Assembly: GCA_030700065.1 (NCBI GenBank)
Contig: JAUYKH010000015.1
Location: forward strand, 1-42,654
Origin: a bacterium
Lineage (GTDB): Bacteria; Patescibacteriota; Doudnabacteria; UBA920; 2-01-FULL-46-14
Reading direction: 5' to 3'
DNA: 42,654 nucleotides
In this document: positions 1 through 7,454 of the stretch, piece by piece
Layout: the number at the start of each line of letters is the position of its first letter
Position numbering within the stretch: position 1 is the first letter of the stretch
Notes under the pieces: generated by a model
What the model saw: only the letters and a program-made list of their open reading frames with translations
Database searches by the model: none
What the model was told of the DNA's origin: nothing
Made by a program: the position numbers and the translations under genes

Positions 1-470
1 CTGGTGCTTTGATAATGCCGCGCCAGCCGCGCCATGTTGCGGGGGTTTTCCGCCGCGATGATTGGCCAATCACATGATTCAAGCTTGGGAAAGGCCGATG
101 TCTCAAGCATTGCGCCGGGATAAAATCCGGCAATCTGATTATCTTGCTGGTCTGTCATGATATATCCAGTTGCCGTCCCCAAACGCTGGGATACTCGAAG
201 ATGCCTCACCCCGATACCCATAGACTGATACGTATTGCGCAAATTTCTCCCGTCCGATCCCACCCAGCCGATAATTTCCGCATCAAGCCCCAGCATCGCC
301 AAATTATAAACAATGTTTCCGGCGGTCCCGCCGACAGAGCGCTTCACTTTATTAACCAAAAAACTCAAACTCAATACGTGGGCCTTTCGCGGATTCATAT
401 GGTCCGAAAATCGGTCGGGATAGTCGAGAATAATATCAAAAGCAATGCTTCCGGAAACCCAGATAGTCAT
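1..470 (-). CDS. PfkB-family carbohydrate/nucleoside kinase (3' end outside window)
   Basis: About 156 N-terminal residues are present; the C-terminal part with the catalytic Asp lies beyond the window edge. The N-terminus (MTIWVSGSIAFDIILDY) is the usual first strand of the ribokinase fold. The GGTAGN motif near residues 48-53, followed by NLAMLG and GWVGSDG, is the PfkB signature 1 region that binds the sugar or nucleoside. Family members phosphorylate sugars or nucleosides with ATP; substrate cannot be read here. The ATG overlaps the HIT gene stop by 4 bp (ATGA), so it is probably co-translated with HIT as the last known gene of a short minus-strand operon. Confidence 0.85.
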   Translation of the reverse strand, partial: MTIWVSGSIAFDIILDYPDRFSDHMNPRKAHVLSLSFLVNKVKRSVGGTAGNIVYNLAMLGLDAEIIGWVGSDGRNLRNTYQSMGIGVRHLRVSQRLGTATGYIMTDQQDNQIAGFYPGAMLETSAFPKLESCDWPIIAAENPRNMARLARHYQST

Positions 471-880
471 TTGATCGCATCCTTGATCTTTTTCGCTGTC
501 GCGCCCATTTCGCCATCGGCGTAGCGGGAGCGACTAGGCCAGGATTTTAGATTGTCATTTTCGTGACGCGGAATGATATGAATGTGCACATGGTCCACCA
601 GTTGTCCGGAGGCGCGGCCATTGTTGATGCCGATATTAAAGCCGTCGGCCTTCATGGCCCCGACCACGGCCGGAGCAACTTTCTTCGCAATCTTAATCAT
701 GCCGGCCAGAACTTCTTCGGGGACATCCAAAACATTTTCATAATGATCGCGCGGAATTACCAGAGTATGCCCGGGGTTTATCGGATTAATATCCAAAAAA
801 GCGATGTATTGGTCGTCCTCGTAAACCCGCTGGGACGGAGTCTCCCATTTTACAATTTTGCAGAATACACAATCACTCAT
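467..880 (-). CDS. HIT-family (histidine triad) nucleotide hydrolase
   Basis: A 137-aa protein of normal length for HINT-type hydrolases, which cleave nucleoside phosphoramidates or dinucleotides through a covalent His-AMP intermediate. The catalytic triad HVHIH is at residues 97-101, followed by IIPRH. An N-terminal CVFC pair (residues 4-7) matches the zinc-site cysteines of many bacterial HINT proteins. I chose the start at MSDCVFCKI because the family begins there; a longer in-frame ORF upstream reads through the neighbouring gene. It overlaps the RmlC-like gene by 8 bp and the PfkB gene by 4 bp, which suggests translational coupling. Confidence 0.93.
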   Translation of the reverse strand: MSDCVFCKIVKWETPSQRVYEDDQYIAFLDINPINPGHTLVIPRDHYENVLDVPEEVLAGMIKIAKKVAPAVVGAMKADGFNIGINNGRASGQLVDHVHIHIIPRHENDNLKSWPSRSRYADGEMGATAKKIKDAIK

Positions 881-1352
881 ATTCCGCCCAATCAAAATTA
901 ATCTTCGGGTCATCATATGGTATGACTTTTTCATCCGGCTGTTTCGGATTATACACTTCCGTGGTGTGATAAAAAAGAAGGACTGGCTCGTCTGACAAAA
1001 CTTTATACCCATGCGCCACTCCGGTCGGGATCATCACCAATTTATAATCATCCCTTCCCGCATACAGGGTGTCGGTTCGCCTGAAAGTGGACGAATCGTG
1101 ACGCAAATCGTGCAAAACGATAACTACCTTGCCGGTAGCCACAAACCATAAATCATTCTGCCTTTCGTGAAAGTGAAAACCCTTAATCATGCCTTTATGA
1201 GCCACGCTCATAGTGGACTGGCCAAATTTTGTGAATATCTCATCGTCCTCGCGCAGAATTTCCATCAAATAGCCAGGCGGAACTCCCGGCTGATCCACGT
1301 CAGGAATATCCTGATGAACGGTCAAATTTTTTATCTTAACCCCGTCAATCAT
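873..1352 (-). CDS. dTDP-4-dehydrorhamnose 3,5-epimerase-like cupin protein (RmlC-like)
   Basis: A 159-aa single-domain cupin. GMIKGFHFH (residues 54-62) corresponds to the RmlC GVLRGLHF segment with the catalytic-base His, and VYNPKQPDE (133-141) to the region with the catalytic Tyr. IPTGVAHGYKVLSDEP is the second cupin motif. The Lys that RmlC carries shortly after the His is replaced (NDLW at 66-69), so the reaction may differ from true RmlC; a sugar-nucleotide isomerase is the safer call. Start at MIDGVKIKNL (ATG) is preferred to the TTG start 27 bp upstream because family members begin this way. The ATG abuts an inverted-repeat element at 1353-1498. Confidence 0.8.
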   Translation of the reverse strand: MIDGVKIKNLTVHQDIPDVDQPGVPPGYLMEILREDDEIFTKFGQSTMSVAHKGMIKGFHFHERQNDLWFVATGKVVIVLHDLRHDSSTFRRTDTLYAGRDDYKLVMIPTGVAHGYKVLSDEPVLLFYHTTEVYNPKQPDEKVIPYDDPKINFDWAEYE

Positions 1353-1498
1353 CCCAGTAACAACAACTTGACTTGCCAAAATTTAGCAAGCAGAGTCAAC
1401 CTTAAAATTAATACTTGGACCGTTGGAATCATACCACGCCTTAAATTTGTTAACGAAATTTTGCCAGAAGCTTGCTCATGTCAAGTTTTGTTACTGGG
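1353..1498. repeat. 146-bp element with terminal inverted repeats (MITE-like)
   Basis: The left end (1353-1372) and right end (1480-1498) are inverted copies of CCCAGTAACAAAACTTGAC, differing by one inserted base and nearby substitutions. Further inside, TTGCCAAAATTT and AAATTTTGCCA extend the relation. The element fills nearly all the space between the RmlC-like gene and the HtrA-like gene and has no ORF of its own. It could be a small non-autonomous insertion or a large cruciform or RNA stem. Confidence 0.55.
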
Positions 1499-1503
1499 TC
1501 ATA

Positions 1504-2580
1504 TCACAAGCTCAATTCCACTTCTCTTTCCTGACCGCCTCTAATAATAGACAAATTCACTTTGGTCCCCGGCTTTTTCCCCAGGATCACGCTTTGGAAA
1601 TCATCATCCAGATCAAGTACTGTCCCATCGACCGCATAGACGAAATCCCCTTCCCGCAGCCCGGCCGACGCGGATTTGATCAATATTCCGTATTCCTTCG
1701 GAAATTTTAGAAGATTTGTCTGCTCTCGCCCCAAAATCTGATAAACCAATTCGATATTCGGCCAGCTGATTTTTTTGTCATCGAGAAAATTATCAAGCGC
1801 CGATTTCAAATCCTCGGAGCGGAGCACTGTGGTATCTTCTCCGATTTTTGTTACCAATCCAACCAATACCCCATCCTTGTTCACCAAAACCGCGCCCAAT
1901 CCTTCGGAAAACCCCCGGTCCAGGGATAGAAATGCATTAGGCTCGCTTTCGTCATAAATCGTTTCAAAACTCGGCAAAGCGAGGGCTCGGCTGGTCGCGC
2001 TGACCTGGATTGCCGAAACATTGGCCGGTCCTTCATTTGTCCAAACCGCCAAAAGTTTCTCTCCCACGTTTACGTCTCGGCTGAAGCCTTGCCTTATCAC
2101 CGACAAACCCCCGGCATCGACCTGAATGAACGCGACCCCGGTGAATTGGTCTAGCGCCAATACCGATGCCCGGTAAGGCTTGCCGTCCGACAAAATGGCG
2201 GTAACCAAAAATCCGGGTCGGATGCCTGTCGCGGGAACTATTATCAAGCCGTCGCTTGCGGCCACGACGCCCGTCGCAACCTGCGACAGGCTGAATCTCG
2301 GAGTGCCGAATTCTCCCTGATGGATAAAAATAGACGCGAGCGAACCCTTGGTCTGGTTCACGACATCAGTGTTGTTTATGCCTTCATTAATTCGTACTTC
2401 TTCCCTTCTTGTGATGACAATCGGGGCCTGCGGCTCAAAAAAAGGAATGTTCCTCAAAATCGAAATGGCTGAAAGATAAGGGAATACGATCCGATTCAAA
2501 AGCGCGTTCCCCAATCCCCCCAGAAGCATTACCAGAAGAATGGCGAGAAAAATTTTTCTATAATTTACAGGGGTTTCCAT
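1504..2580 (-). CDS. HtrA-like membrane-anchored PDZ protein lacking the protease triad
   Basis: 358 aa: one N-terminal membrane segment (about 9-30), a trypsin-like beta-barrel domain (about 70-265) and a C-terminal PDZ domain (about 290-356). The fold is recognisable from ATGVVAASDGLIIVP, LALDQFTGVAFIQVD and SEGLGAVLVNKDGVLVGLV. All three catalytic positions seem lost: the TNNHV segment reads VPATG (115-119), the Asp of TDLA reads TGVA (147-150), and GNSGG reads EGLGA (226-230). It is therefore likely a pseudoprotease that binds C-termini through its PDZ domain outside the membrane. It overlaps the upstream membrane protein gene by 16 bp. Confidence 0.82.
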   Translation of the reverse strand: METPVNYRKIFLAILLVMLLGGLGNALLNRIVFPYLSAISILRNIPFFEPQAPIVITRREEVRINEGINNTDVVNQTKGSLASIFIHQGEFGTPRFSLSQVATGVVAASDGLIIVPATGIRPGFLVTAILSDGKPYRASVLALDQFTGVAFIQVDAGGLSVIRQGFSRDVNVGEKLLAVWTNEGPANVSAIQVSATSRALALPSFETIYDESEPNAFLSLDRGFSEGLGAVLVNKDGVLVGLVTKIGEDTTVLRSEDLKSALDNFLDDKKISWPNIELVYQILGREQTNLLKFPKEYGILIKSASAGLREGDFVYAVDGTVLDLDDDFQSVILGKKPGTKVNLSIIRGGQEREVELSL

Positions 2581-3317
2581 GGACTAGAGATGAAGCTTAT
2601 TAATAAAAAAAGCAAAATCAGCCCTGTCTGAAAATATACTTTTTTGGCGGTCAGGCGGCCCGCGAAATACATCCCGCTCAATACATAAATAAGATAAAAA
2701 GCGGAAAAATTGACTACCGCGGCGGTCAAGAAATAAACGGGCATAAACAGAATCGCCCAGGCCGTTTCCACCATAATCAAACTTGCGATCAATGACAGGA
2801 GTATACAATCCAGTCCCGCTCGGCCCATCTTGTAGAACGCCTGAAAGAACATCGGAAAAAACACAATTAAGGTCAGGCTGCTTAGGAGCCACCACGCCGG
2901 AGTAAAAAAGAAATTAACAGACCAGACGGTAAGGAGCGCCATAAAACCCGCCGCCAGTGACACCGTTTCTTCCACAAGCAACGGCGGAACGGTCGGAAAA
3001 TAAATCTGATAAACGTAAAATAAAAAAACCGCGCCCAAGGCCAGGAACAACCTCATTCCCAAAGATGAAAGGGAGGCAACTGTCCCGAAAAAACCCACGA
3101 GGTAGATGGTTGGTAAAATAAGGGGCAGATAATCGGTCTCCGTCCGCGCTGTTTTTCTAATCAGTACGAGGTTGACGAATATAAAAAGAAACGTGACGCC
3201 GGCCCCCGCCCAAATAAATTGATTGAGGTTTTCGTACAAAGGGAGGCTAGCAACAAAAACAATCGCCGCCAAAATTATCCTAATTGATTTGCGCAATTTG
3301 CTTTGATTTTTGGGCAT
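2565..3317 (-). CDS. Polytopic membrane protein of unknown function
   Basis: A 250-aa, very hydrophobic protein with about 7-8 predicted membrane segments and a short basic N-terminus (MPKNQSKLRKSIR), consistent with a cytoplasmic start. I recognise no family motif. It sits between lgt (38-bp overlap with the lgt 3' end) and the HtrA-like gene (16-bp overlap), so the three are probably one transcript. Its partner is most likely the PDZ protein encoded just downstream; this is inference from context only. Confidence 0.7.
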   Translation of the reverse strand: MPKNQSKLRKSIRIILAAIVFVASLPLYENLNQFIWAGAGVTFLFIFVNLVLIRKTARTETDYLPLILPTIYLVGFFGTVASLSSLGMRLFLALGAVFLFYVYQIYFPTVPPLLVEETVSLAAGFMALLTVWSVNFFFTPAWWLLSSLTLIVFFPMFFQAFYKMGRAGLDCILLSLIASLIMVETAWAILFMPVYFLTAAVVNFSAFYLIYVLSGMYFAGRLTAKKVYFQTGLILLFLLISFISSPWKPL

Positions 3318-4164
3318 GATATGAAATAAACAAAATTATGGCGCCGGCGAGCATCATTACCAGGGAGGTAATCTGATCAACACGGAAGGAATTGATAAAG
3401 AAGCTGTCCAGGCGCAGTGATTCGATAAAATACCGGCCGATAGGGTACAAAATAAGATATGTGCCGGCCAGCCTTCCTGCTGACATTGAAATTCCAGTTC
3501 GAACCAGATAAACCAACAAGAAAAAAATGAAGAGGTTCAAGACTGATTCATAAAGAAACGCTGGATGAAACGATTGAGCAAAGAGATATTCAAAAGGACG
3601 AAACTGCGGCTCAATGTATATACCCCAAGGAAGAGTCGTCGGAGCGCCAAATGCCTCCTGGTTGAAAAAATTTCCCCACCGACCGATGCTTTGCGCCAGC
3701 GGCAAACCCAAGGCAAAGACGTCGAGAAAGGGAAGTACCGGCATACGCGAGCGGATGGCATACATAATAATACCTGCCGCTGCGCCGATTATCCCGCCGT
3801 AAATAGACAATCCCCCTTTCCAGACGATTAGAATATCAAGCGGATCATTCTGAAACTCTGCCCAAGAAAAAATCACGTAATAAAGCCTGGCGCCAATAAA
3901 CCCCAAAACCGCGATCCATAGAAGCGCGCCTTCGATATGTTTTTTCTCGATACCAAATCTCGGGGCGTAACGGGAAGCGACAAAAAAACCGACGAGGACG
4001 GCCGCCGCCATCAGCAGACCGTAAAAACGGATGTAGACAGGGCCCGCTTGGAATCCGGGAAGAAGGTCGATTTCGCCGCCAAAAGCGGGAATAACGTAAA
4101 AGACGATAAAGACCGGCAAAAAGATAACCAATGCGGCGATTATCACGATCCGAACGGGATTCAT
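3280..4164 (-). CDS. lgt: Prolipoprotein diacylglyceryl transferase
   Basis: 294-aa integral membrane enzyme that moves diacylglycerol from phosphatidylglycerol to the lipobox Cys of prelipoproteins, the first step of lipoprotein maturation. Seen: GARLYYVIF (91-99), GGLSIYGGIIG (117-127), the Lgt signature GRWGNFFNQEAFG (161-173) and HPAFLYES (200-207). The His of the HGG motif in proteobacterial Lgt is Tyr here, as in many Gram-positive enzymes. Start MNPVRIV is chosen; the open frame continues upstream antisense to aspS. A substrate candidate in this window is the lipoprotein at 31396-32130. Confidence 0.95.
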   Translation of the reverse strand: MNPVRIVIIAALVIFLPVFIVFYVIPAFGGEIDLLPGFQAGPVYIRFYGLLMAAAVLVGFFVASRYAPRFGIEKKHIEGALLWIAVLGFIGARLYYVIFSWAEFQNDPLDILIVWKGGLSIYGGIIGAAAGIIMYAIRSRMPVLPFLDVFALGLPLAQSIGRWGNFFNQEAFGAPTTLPWGIYIEPQFRPFEYLFAQSFHPAFLYESVLNLFIFFLLVYLVRTGISMSAGRLAGTYLILYPIGRYFIESLRLDSFFINSFRVDQITSLVMMLAGAIILFISYHAQKSKQIAQIN

Positions 4165-4188
4165 GGCATAAGCATAGCATAATTTTTC

Positions 4189-4217
4189 TTGGCCAAAAAG
4201 CTGATTTTTGGTATGAT
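4189..4217 (+). promoter_or_regulatory. aspS promoter, leaderless start
   Basis: TTGGCC (4189-4194), 17-bp spacer, TATGAT (4212-4217). The predicted start site 7-8 nt further on falls at the aspS ATG (4225), so the mRNA should be leaderless. TTGGCCAA is palindromic and lies between the divergent lgt and aspS genes. Confidence 0.7.
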
Positions 4218-4224
4218 TTAAAAC

Positions 4225-5568
4225 ATGGAACGAACATGCGCGATTGATACCGCGAACAAAATTGGACAGGAAGTGACAATCAGCGGGTGGGTCGACGGCA
4301 GGCGCGACCACGGCAAGCTCATCTTTTTGGATATTCGGGATATGACCGGGATTGTCCAGGCGGTCGTGAATCCAAGGGTGTCGGCCGGAGCGCACAAAGC
4401 CGCGGAAGAACTGCGAAACGAGTTTGTTGTCGAGGCCAAGGGCAGAGTCAATCGGCGGCCGGAAAATTTGATCAATCCCAAAATGGCGACAGGAACTGTT
4501 GAAATCGAAATCACTGATCTTGAAATTCTGGCCCGCGCGGAGCCGTTGCCGTTTGAACTGGATACCAATCTGAATATCGACACTTACCTTGATAATCAGC
4601 CACTCACGCTCCGCTCGCGCAAAAACCAGGCGATTTTTCGCCTGCAAGCGGCCATTGCGCAAAGCTTCCGCGATTATTTGAAAGGTATGAAGTTTACCGA
4701 ATTCCAGGCGCCAAAAATTGTCGCGCAGGCGGCCGAAGGGGGCGCGGAAGTTTTTCGGATAAAATATTTTGATCATAATGCCTATCTGGCCCAGAGCCCT
4801 CAACTTTACAAACAAATAATGGTCGGGGTGTTTGAAAGAGTTTTTACCGTTACCAGTGTTTATCGCGCCGAACCCCACTCAACCACAAGACATCTAAACG
4901 AGTATGTTAGCCTCGACATGGAAATGGGCTTTATCAAGGACCACACTGATGTGATGAAAGTGCTGAACGGCTGGATGGCTTATCTCATTGAGCAGCTGCA
5001 AAAAAATAATGCGGCGGATGTGAAACTTCTGGAGATCAAGCTTCCGGCAGTGCCAAAAGAGATTCCTTCTCTCAAACTCAAAGACGCTCAAGAAATTCTG
5101 GAAAAGGAATGTGGGGCGAAAAACGCGATCGGTCAGAGCGACCTTGATCCTGAACACGAAAGGCTGATTTGCAAATACGCTCAAGAAAAACTCAATTCGG
5201 AATTTATTTTTATCACCCACTACCCGACCAAAAAACGGCCGTTCTATACATACCCTGATGAACAGGACCCCGAAACTACCAAAAGTTTTGATTTGCTGTT
5301 CAGAGGCGTCGAAATAACGACCGGCGGGCAGAGAATCAATGATTATAATCAATTGCTGGCCAATATCGACAAATGGGGCTACAAACGCGAAAATTTCTCT
5401 TTCTACCTTGAAGCTTTTAAATACGGCATGCCGCCCGAAGGCGGATGCGCAACGGGCCTCGAACGGCTCACCCAAAAATTGGTGGGCGTGGACAACGTCA
5501 AGCTGGCAACCCTGTTCCCGCGGGATATGAACAGGATAGATTTATCTTTGGGAAAATTAAAATTATGA
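4225..5568 (+). CDS. aspS: Aspartyl-tRNA synthetase, archaeal/eukaryotic-type
   Basis: 447-aa class II synthetase. Order: OB-fold anticodon-binding domain (about 1-105; ISGWVDGRRDHGK, IRDMTGIVQ), motif 1 (about 151-165), motif 2 (SVYRAEPHSTTRHLNEY, 211-227), motif 3 (PPEGG, GLERL, about 403-415; LFPRDMNR at the end). Length and motif 2 are of the archaeal/eukaryotic type; the GAD insertion of the ~590-aa bacterial enzyme is absent. Such enzymes are often non-discriminating, charging tRNA-Asn with Asp for GatCAB; position 24 after GWV is Asp rather than the Trp I associate with discriminating archaeal enzymes, but specificity cannot be settled by eye. Transcribed from a leaderless promoter. 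Confidence 0.93.
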   Translation: MERTCAIDTANKIGQEVTISGWVDGRRDHGKLIFLDIRDMTGIVQAVVNPRVSAGAHKAAEELRNEFVVEAKGRVNRRPENLINPKMATGTVEIEITDLEILARAEPLPFELDTNLNIDTYLDNQPLTLRSRKNQAIFRLQAAIAQSFRDYLKGMKFTEFQAPKIVAQAAEGGAEVFRIKYFDHNAYLAQSPQLYKQIMVGVFERVFTVTSVYRAEPHSTTRHLNEYVSLDMEMGFIKDHTDVMKVLNGWMAYLIEQLQKNNAADVKLLEIKLPAVPKEIPSLKLKDAQEILEKECGAKNAIGQSDLDPEHERLICKYAQEKLNSEFIFITHYPTKKRPFYTYPDEQDPETTKSFDLLFRGVEITTGGQRINDYNQLLANIDKWGYKRENFSFYLEAFKYGMPPEGGCATGLERLTQKLVGVDNVKLATLFPRDMNRIDLSLGKLKL

Positions 5569-5578
5569 CATTATTAAT

Positions 5579-5661
5579 GTCATCCCCGACCTAGGTCTTG
5601 GGGATCCATCCAGGCTTGGATTCCCGCCTACGCCTGCCTACCGCAGGCAGGCGGGAATGAC
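5579..5661. repeat. Dispersed hairpin repeat (GTCATCCCCG...CGGGAATGAC)
   Basis: The ends are imperfect inverted repeats (GTCATCCCCG and CGGGAATGAC). An inner perfect hairpin CCTGCCT-accgc-AGGCAGG lies near the right end. The same family recurs at 11419-11460. It lies between aspS and the YbaK-like gene and may act as a transcript 3' end or simply be a REP-like element. Confidence 0.65.
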
Positions 5662-5673
5662 AAAGGAGAACAT

Positions 5674-6129
5674 ATGGATACAAAATTAAAAAAGTTCTTG
5701 GACAGCAACAAAATCAAATACAAAGTAGTCGAGCATAAAAAAGTGTACACTGCGCTAAATGAAGCAGAAACACAACATTTGAATGAAAAGACGGTGGCAA
5801 AGACAGTGCTGATTAAAGCGGACAAGGGCTATGCCCTGGTGATTGTCCCTGCGGCGAAGCATGTTGATTTCAGCAAAGTAAAAAAAACGCTCAAGGCCAA
5901 GAAAGTCAGCATGGCCAAGGAATCGGACATGGCCAAGGTTTTGAAAACTAAAATCGGCTTAGTGCATCCCTTTGGCAATTTGTATAAGCTAGCCGCTCTG
6001 ATTGATAATTCTCTCTTGAAACAGAAAACATTGATCGCAAGTGCCGGAAGCTACACGGAATCCATTGAAATCAAACCAAAAGATTACGAAAAGCTGGTAC
6101 AGTCAACAAAAGGCAGTTTCAGCAAATAA
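5674..6129 (+). CDS. YbaK/EbsC-family aminoacyl-tRNA deacylase
   Basis: 151-aa single-domain YbaK fold, a trans-editing hydrolase that removes misacylated amino acids from tRNA. Seen: N-terminal KVVEHKKVYTALNEAE, the central KTVLIKADKGYALVIVPA with the conserved Lys, and ASAGSYTESIEIKP near the C-terminus matching the family glycine-rich turn. The start is supported by a clear Shine-Dalgarno AAAGGAG 5 nt before the ATG. The stop is followed at once by the scpA ATG. Which amino acid it edits (Pro, Cys or other) cannot be decided from sequence. Confidence 0.85.
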   Translation: MDTKLKKFLDSNKIKYKVVEHKKVYTALNEAETQHLNEKTVAKTVLIKADKGYALVIVPAAKHVDFSKVKKTLKAKKVSMAKESDMAKVLKTKIGLVHPFGNLYKLAALIDNSLLKQKTLIASAGSYTESIEIKPKDYEKLVQSTKGSFSK

Positions 6130-6828
6130 ATGAAGGTCAAGGTCCATCAATTCGAAGGCCCATTGGATCTGCTTTTGCGACTAATCGAAGAGGAAAAACT
6201 GGATATTACCGAGATCTCGCTTGCTTCGGTTACGGAACAATTCCTGCAGTATATGCGTTCTCAAACCAATATCGCGCCCGGGGAACTCGCGGACTGGCTT
6301 GTGATTGCCGCGAAACTTCTGGTTATCAAATCACGAATATTAGTGCCGTCTCTTAAGCTTGACGAAGGGGAGGAACAGGACGCCGTTGGTCTGGCGTGGC
6401 AGCTGTATCAATACAAAAAATATAAAGAGACGGCAAAATATCTTCACTCGCTGGATGCGAAGAGAAGGCAAGGTTGGTCGCGACATCTGACGTTTGTAGA
6501 AAAGATAACCTTTTTCCCGGATCCCAATGCTTCACCAAGCGTTTTGCGGGACGCCATGCGCAGCTTAGCCAAGACTTTGGAGGAAATAATCAGGCTGCCG
6601 GAGAAGGTGCTCGAGGAGGTCGTGACCATCTCGGAAAAAATTGACGCCCTGCAAAAATTGATTTATGAAAAGGTTGAGCTCAAACTCCGCGACCTTCTCA
6701 AATCCGCCAAATCCAAAACTGAAGTGATAGTAACTTTTCTCGCGCTTCTTGAACTCGTCAAACAAAAAATCCTGTCTGTGGAACAAGAAACAATCTTTTC
6801 AGAAATATTTATAAAGAAAAAAACTTGA
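6130..6828 (+). CDS. scpA: Segregation and condensation protein A
   Basis: 232-aa kleisin subunit of the SMC-ScpAB condensin. The N-terminus VHQFEGPLDLLLRLIEEEKLDITEI is the family hallmark that binds the SMC neck, and the C-terminal winged helix (about 160-230; VIVTFLALLELVKQKILSVEQ) binds the SMC head. It starts on the base after the YbaK-like stop and is followed three bases after its stop by scpB, so the pair is co-expressed. Together they organise and segregate the chromosome, with parB encoded elsewhere in this window. Confidence 0.96.
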   Translation: MKVKVHQFEGPLDLLLRLIEEEKLDITEISLASVTEQFLQYMRSQTNIAPGELADWLVIAAKLLVIKSRILVPSLKLDEGEEQDAVGLAWQLYQYKKYKETAKYLHSLDAKRRQGWSRHLTFVEKITFFPDPNASPSVLRDAMRSLAKTLEEIIRLPEKVLEEVVTISEKIDALQKLIYEKVELKLRDLLKSAKSKTEVIVTFLALLELVKQKILSVEQETIFSEIFIKKKT

Positions 6829-6831
6829 ATA

Positions 6832-7389
6832 ATGACTGATTTAAAAAGCATGATTGAATCAATTCTCCTCGTCGCCGGCCGGCCGGTGTCTTTGAAAGAA
6901 TTGGAAAAGATTACTAGCCAATCAAAGAGCGAAATTCTGCAGTCGATTGAAGAATTAAAATCAGAACACGAAAATTCGGGAATCGTCTTGCTTGAACAAA
7001 ATCAAAGCTATCTCCTCTCCACCAATCCGGCCAATTCTTCGCAAGTGAAAGATTTCCTTAATGCCGAACTTCGGGAAAAACTCACTGACGCGGCGATTGA
7101 AACCCTCGCCATTATTGCCTATAAACAGCCGGCATCGCGCGCCGAGATAGAAGCGATCAGGGGGGTCAATTCGCAATACACGATAAGACTCCTGATGATG
7201 CGGGGGCTCGTTGAAAAAACAACCGGAAGCGATGCGAGGATCAACCTTTACCGAACTACTCATGAATTCATGCAGCACCTGGGAATCAAAGATATGAAAG
7301 AACTGCCCGATTTTGAAACACTGACGGCAAGCGTAAAACCGCCTCAAGGATTTGCGGATGTAACAAAACCAGAACCCGCCACGTCTTAA
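6832..7389 (+). CDS. scpB: Segregation and condensation protein B
   Basis: 185-aa ScpB made of two winged-helix domains: LKSMIESILLVAGRPVSLKELEK at the start and LTDAAIETLAIIAYKQPASRAEIEAIRGVNSQYTI (about 80-115) in the second, both near-consensus. It dimerises and binds the linker of ScpA. It closes the aspS-ybaK-scpA-scpB plus-strand run and is followed by a terminator-like hairpin. Confidence 0.96.
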   Translation: MTDLKSMIESILLVAGRPVSLKELEKITSQSKSEILQSIEELKSEHENSGIVLLEQNQSYLLSTNPANSSQVKDFLNAELREKLTDAAIETLAIIAYKQPASRAEIEAIRGVNSQYTIRLLMMRGLVEKTTGSDARINLYRTTHEFMQHLGIKDMKELPDFETLTASVKPPQGFADVTKPEPATS

Positions 7390-7416
7390 TATACGCAGCA
7401 GAGATCGTAAAGATCA

Positions 7417-7452
7417 CAAACAGCCCCGACTTAAAAATCGGGGTTGTTGTTA
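7417..7452. terminator. Bidirectional terminator between scpB and the ROK gene
   Basis: CCCCGA-cttaaaaa-TCGGGG flanked by AACA/TGTT and a T-rich tail (TTGTTGTTATTT) on the plus strand. The genes on either side converge on it. Confidence 0.75.
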
Positions 7453-7454
7453 TT

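Noticed and set aside
4165-4878. Long minus-strand frame upstream of lgt (532-aa reading)
   Set aside because: It lies antisense to aspS and Lgt begins at MNPVRIV; the extra 238 residues show no Lgt homology.
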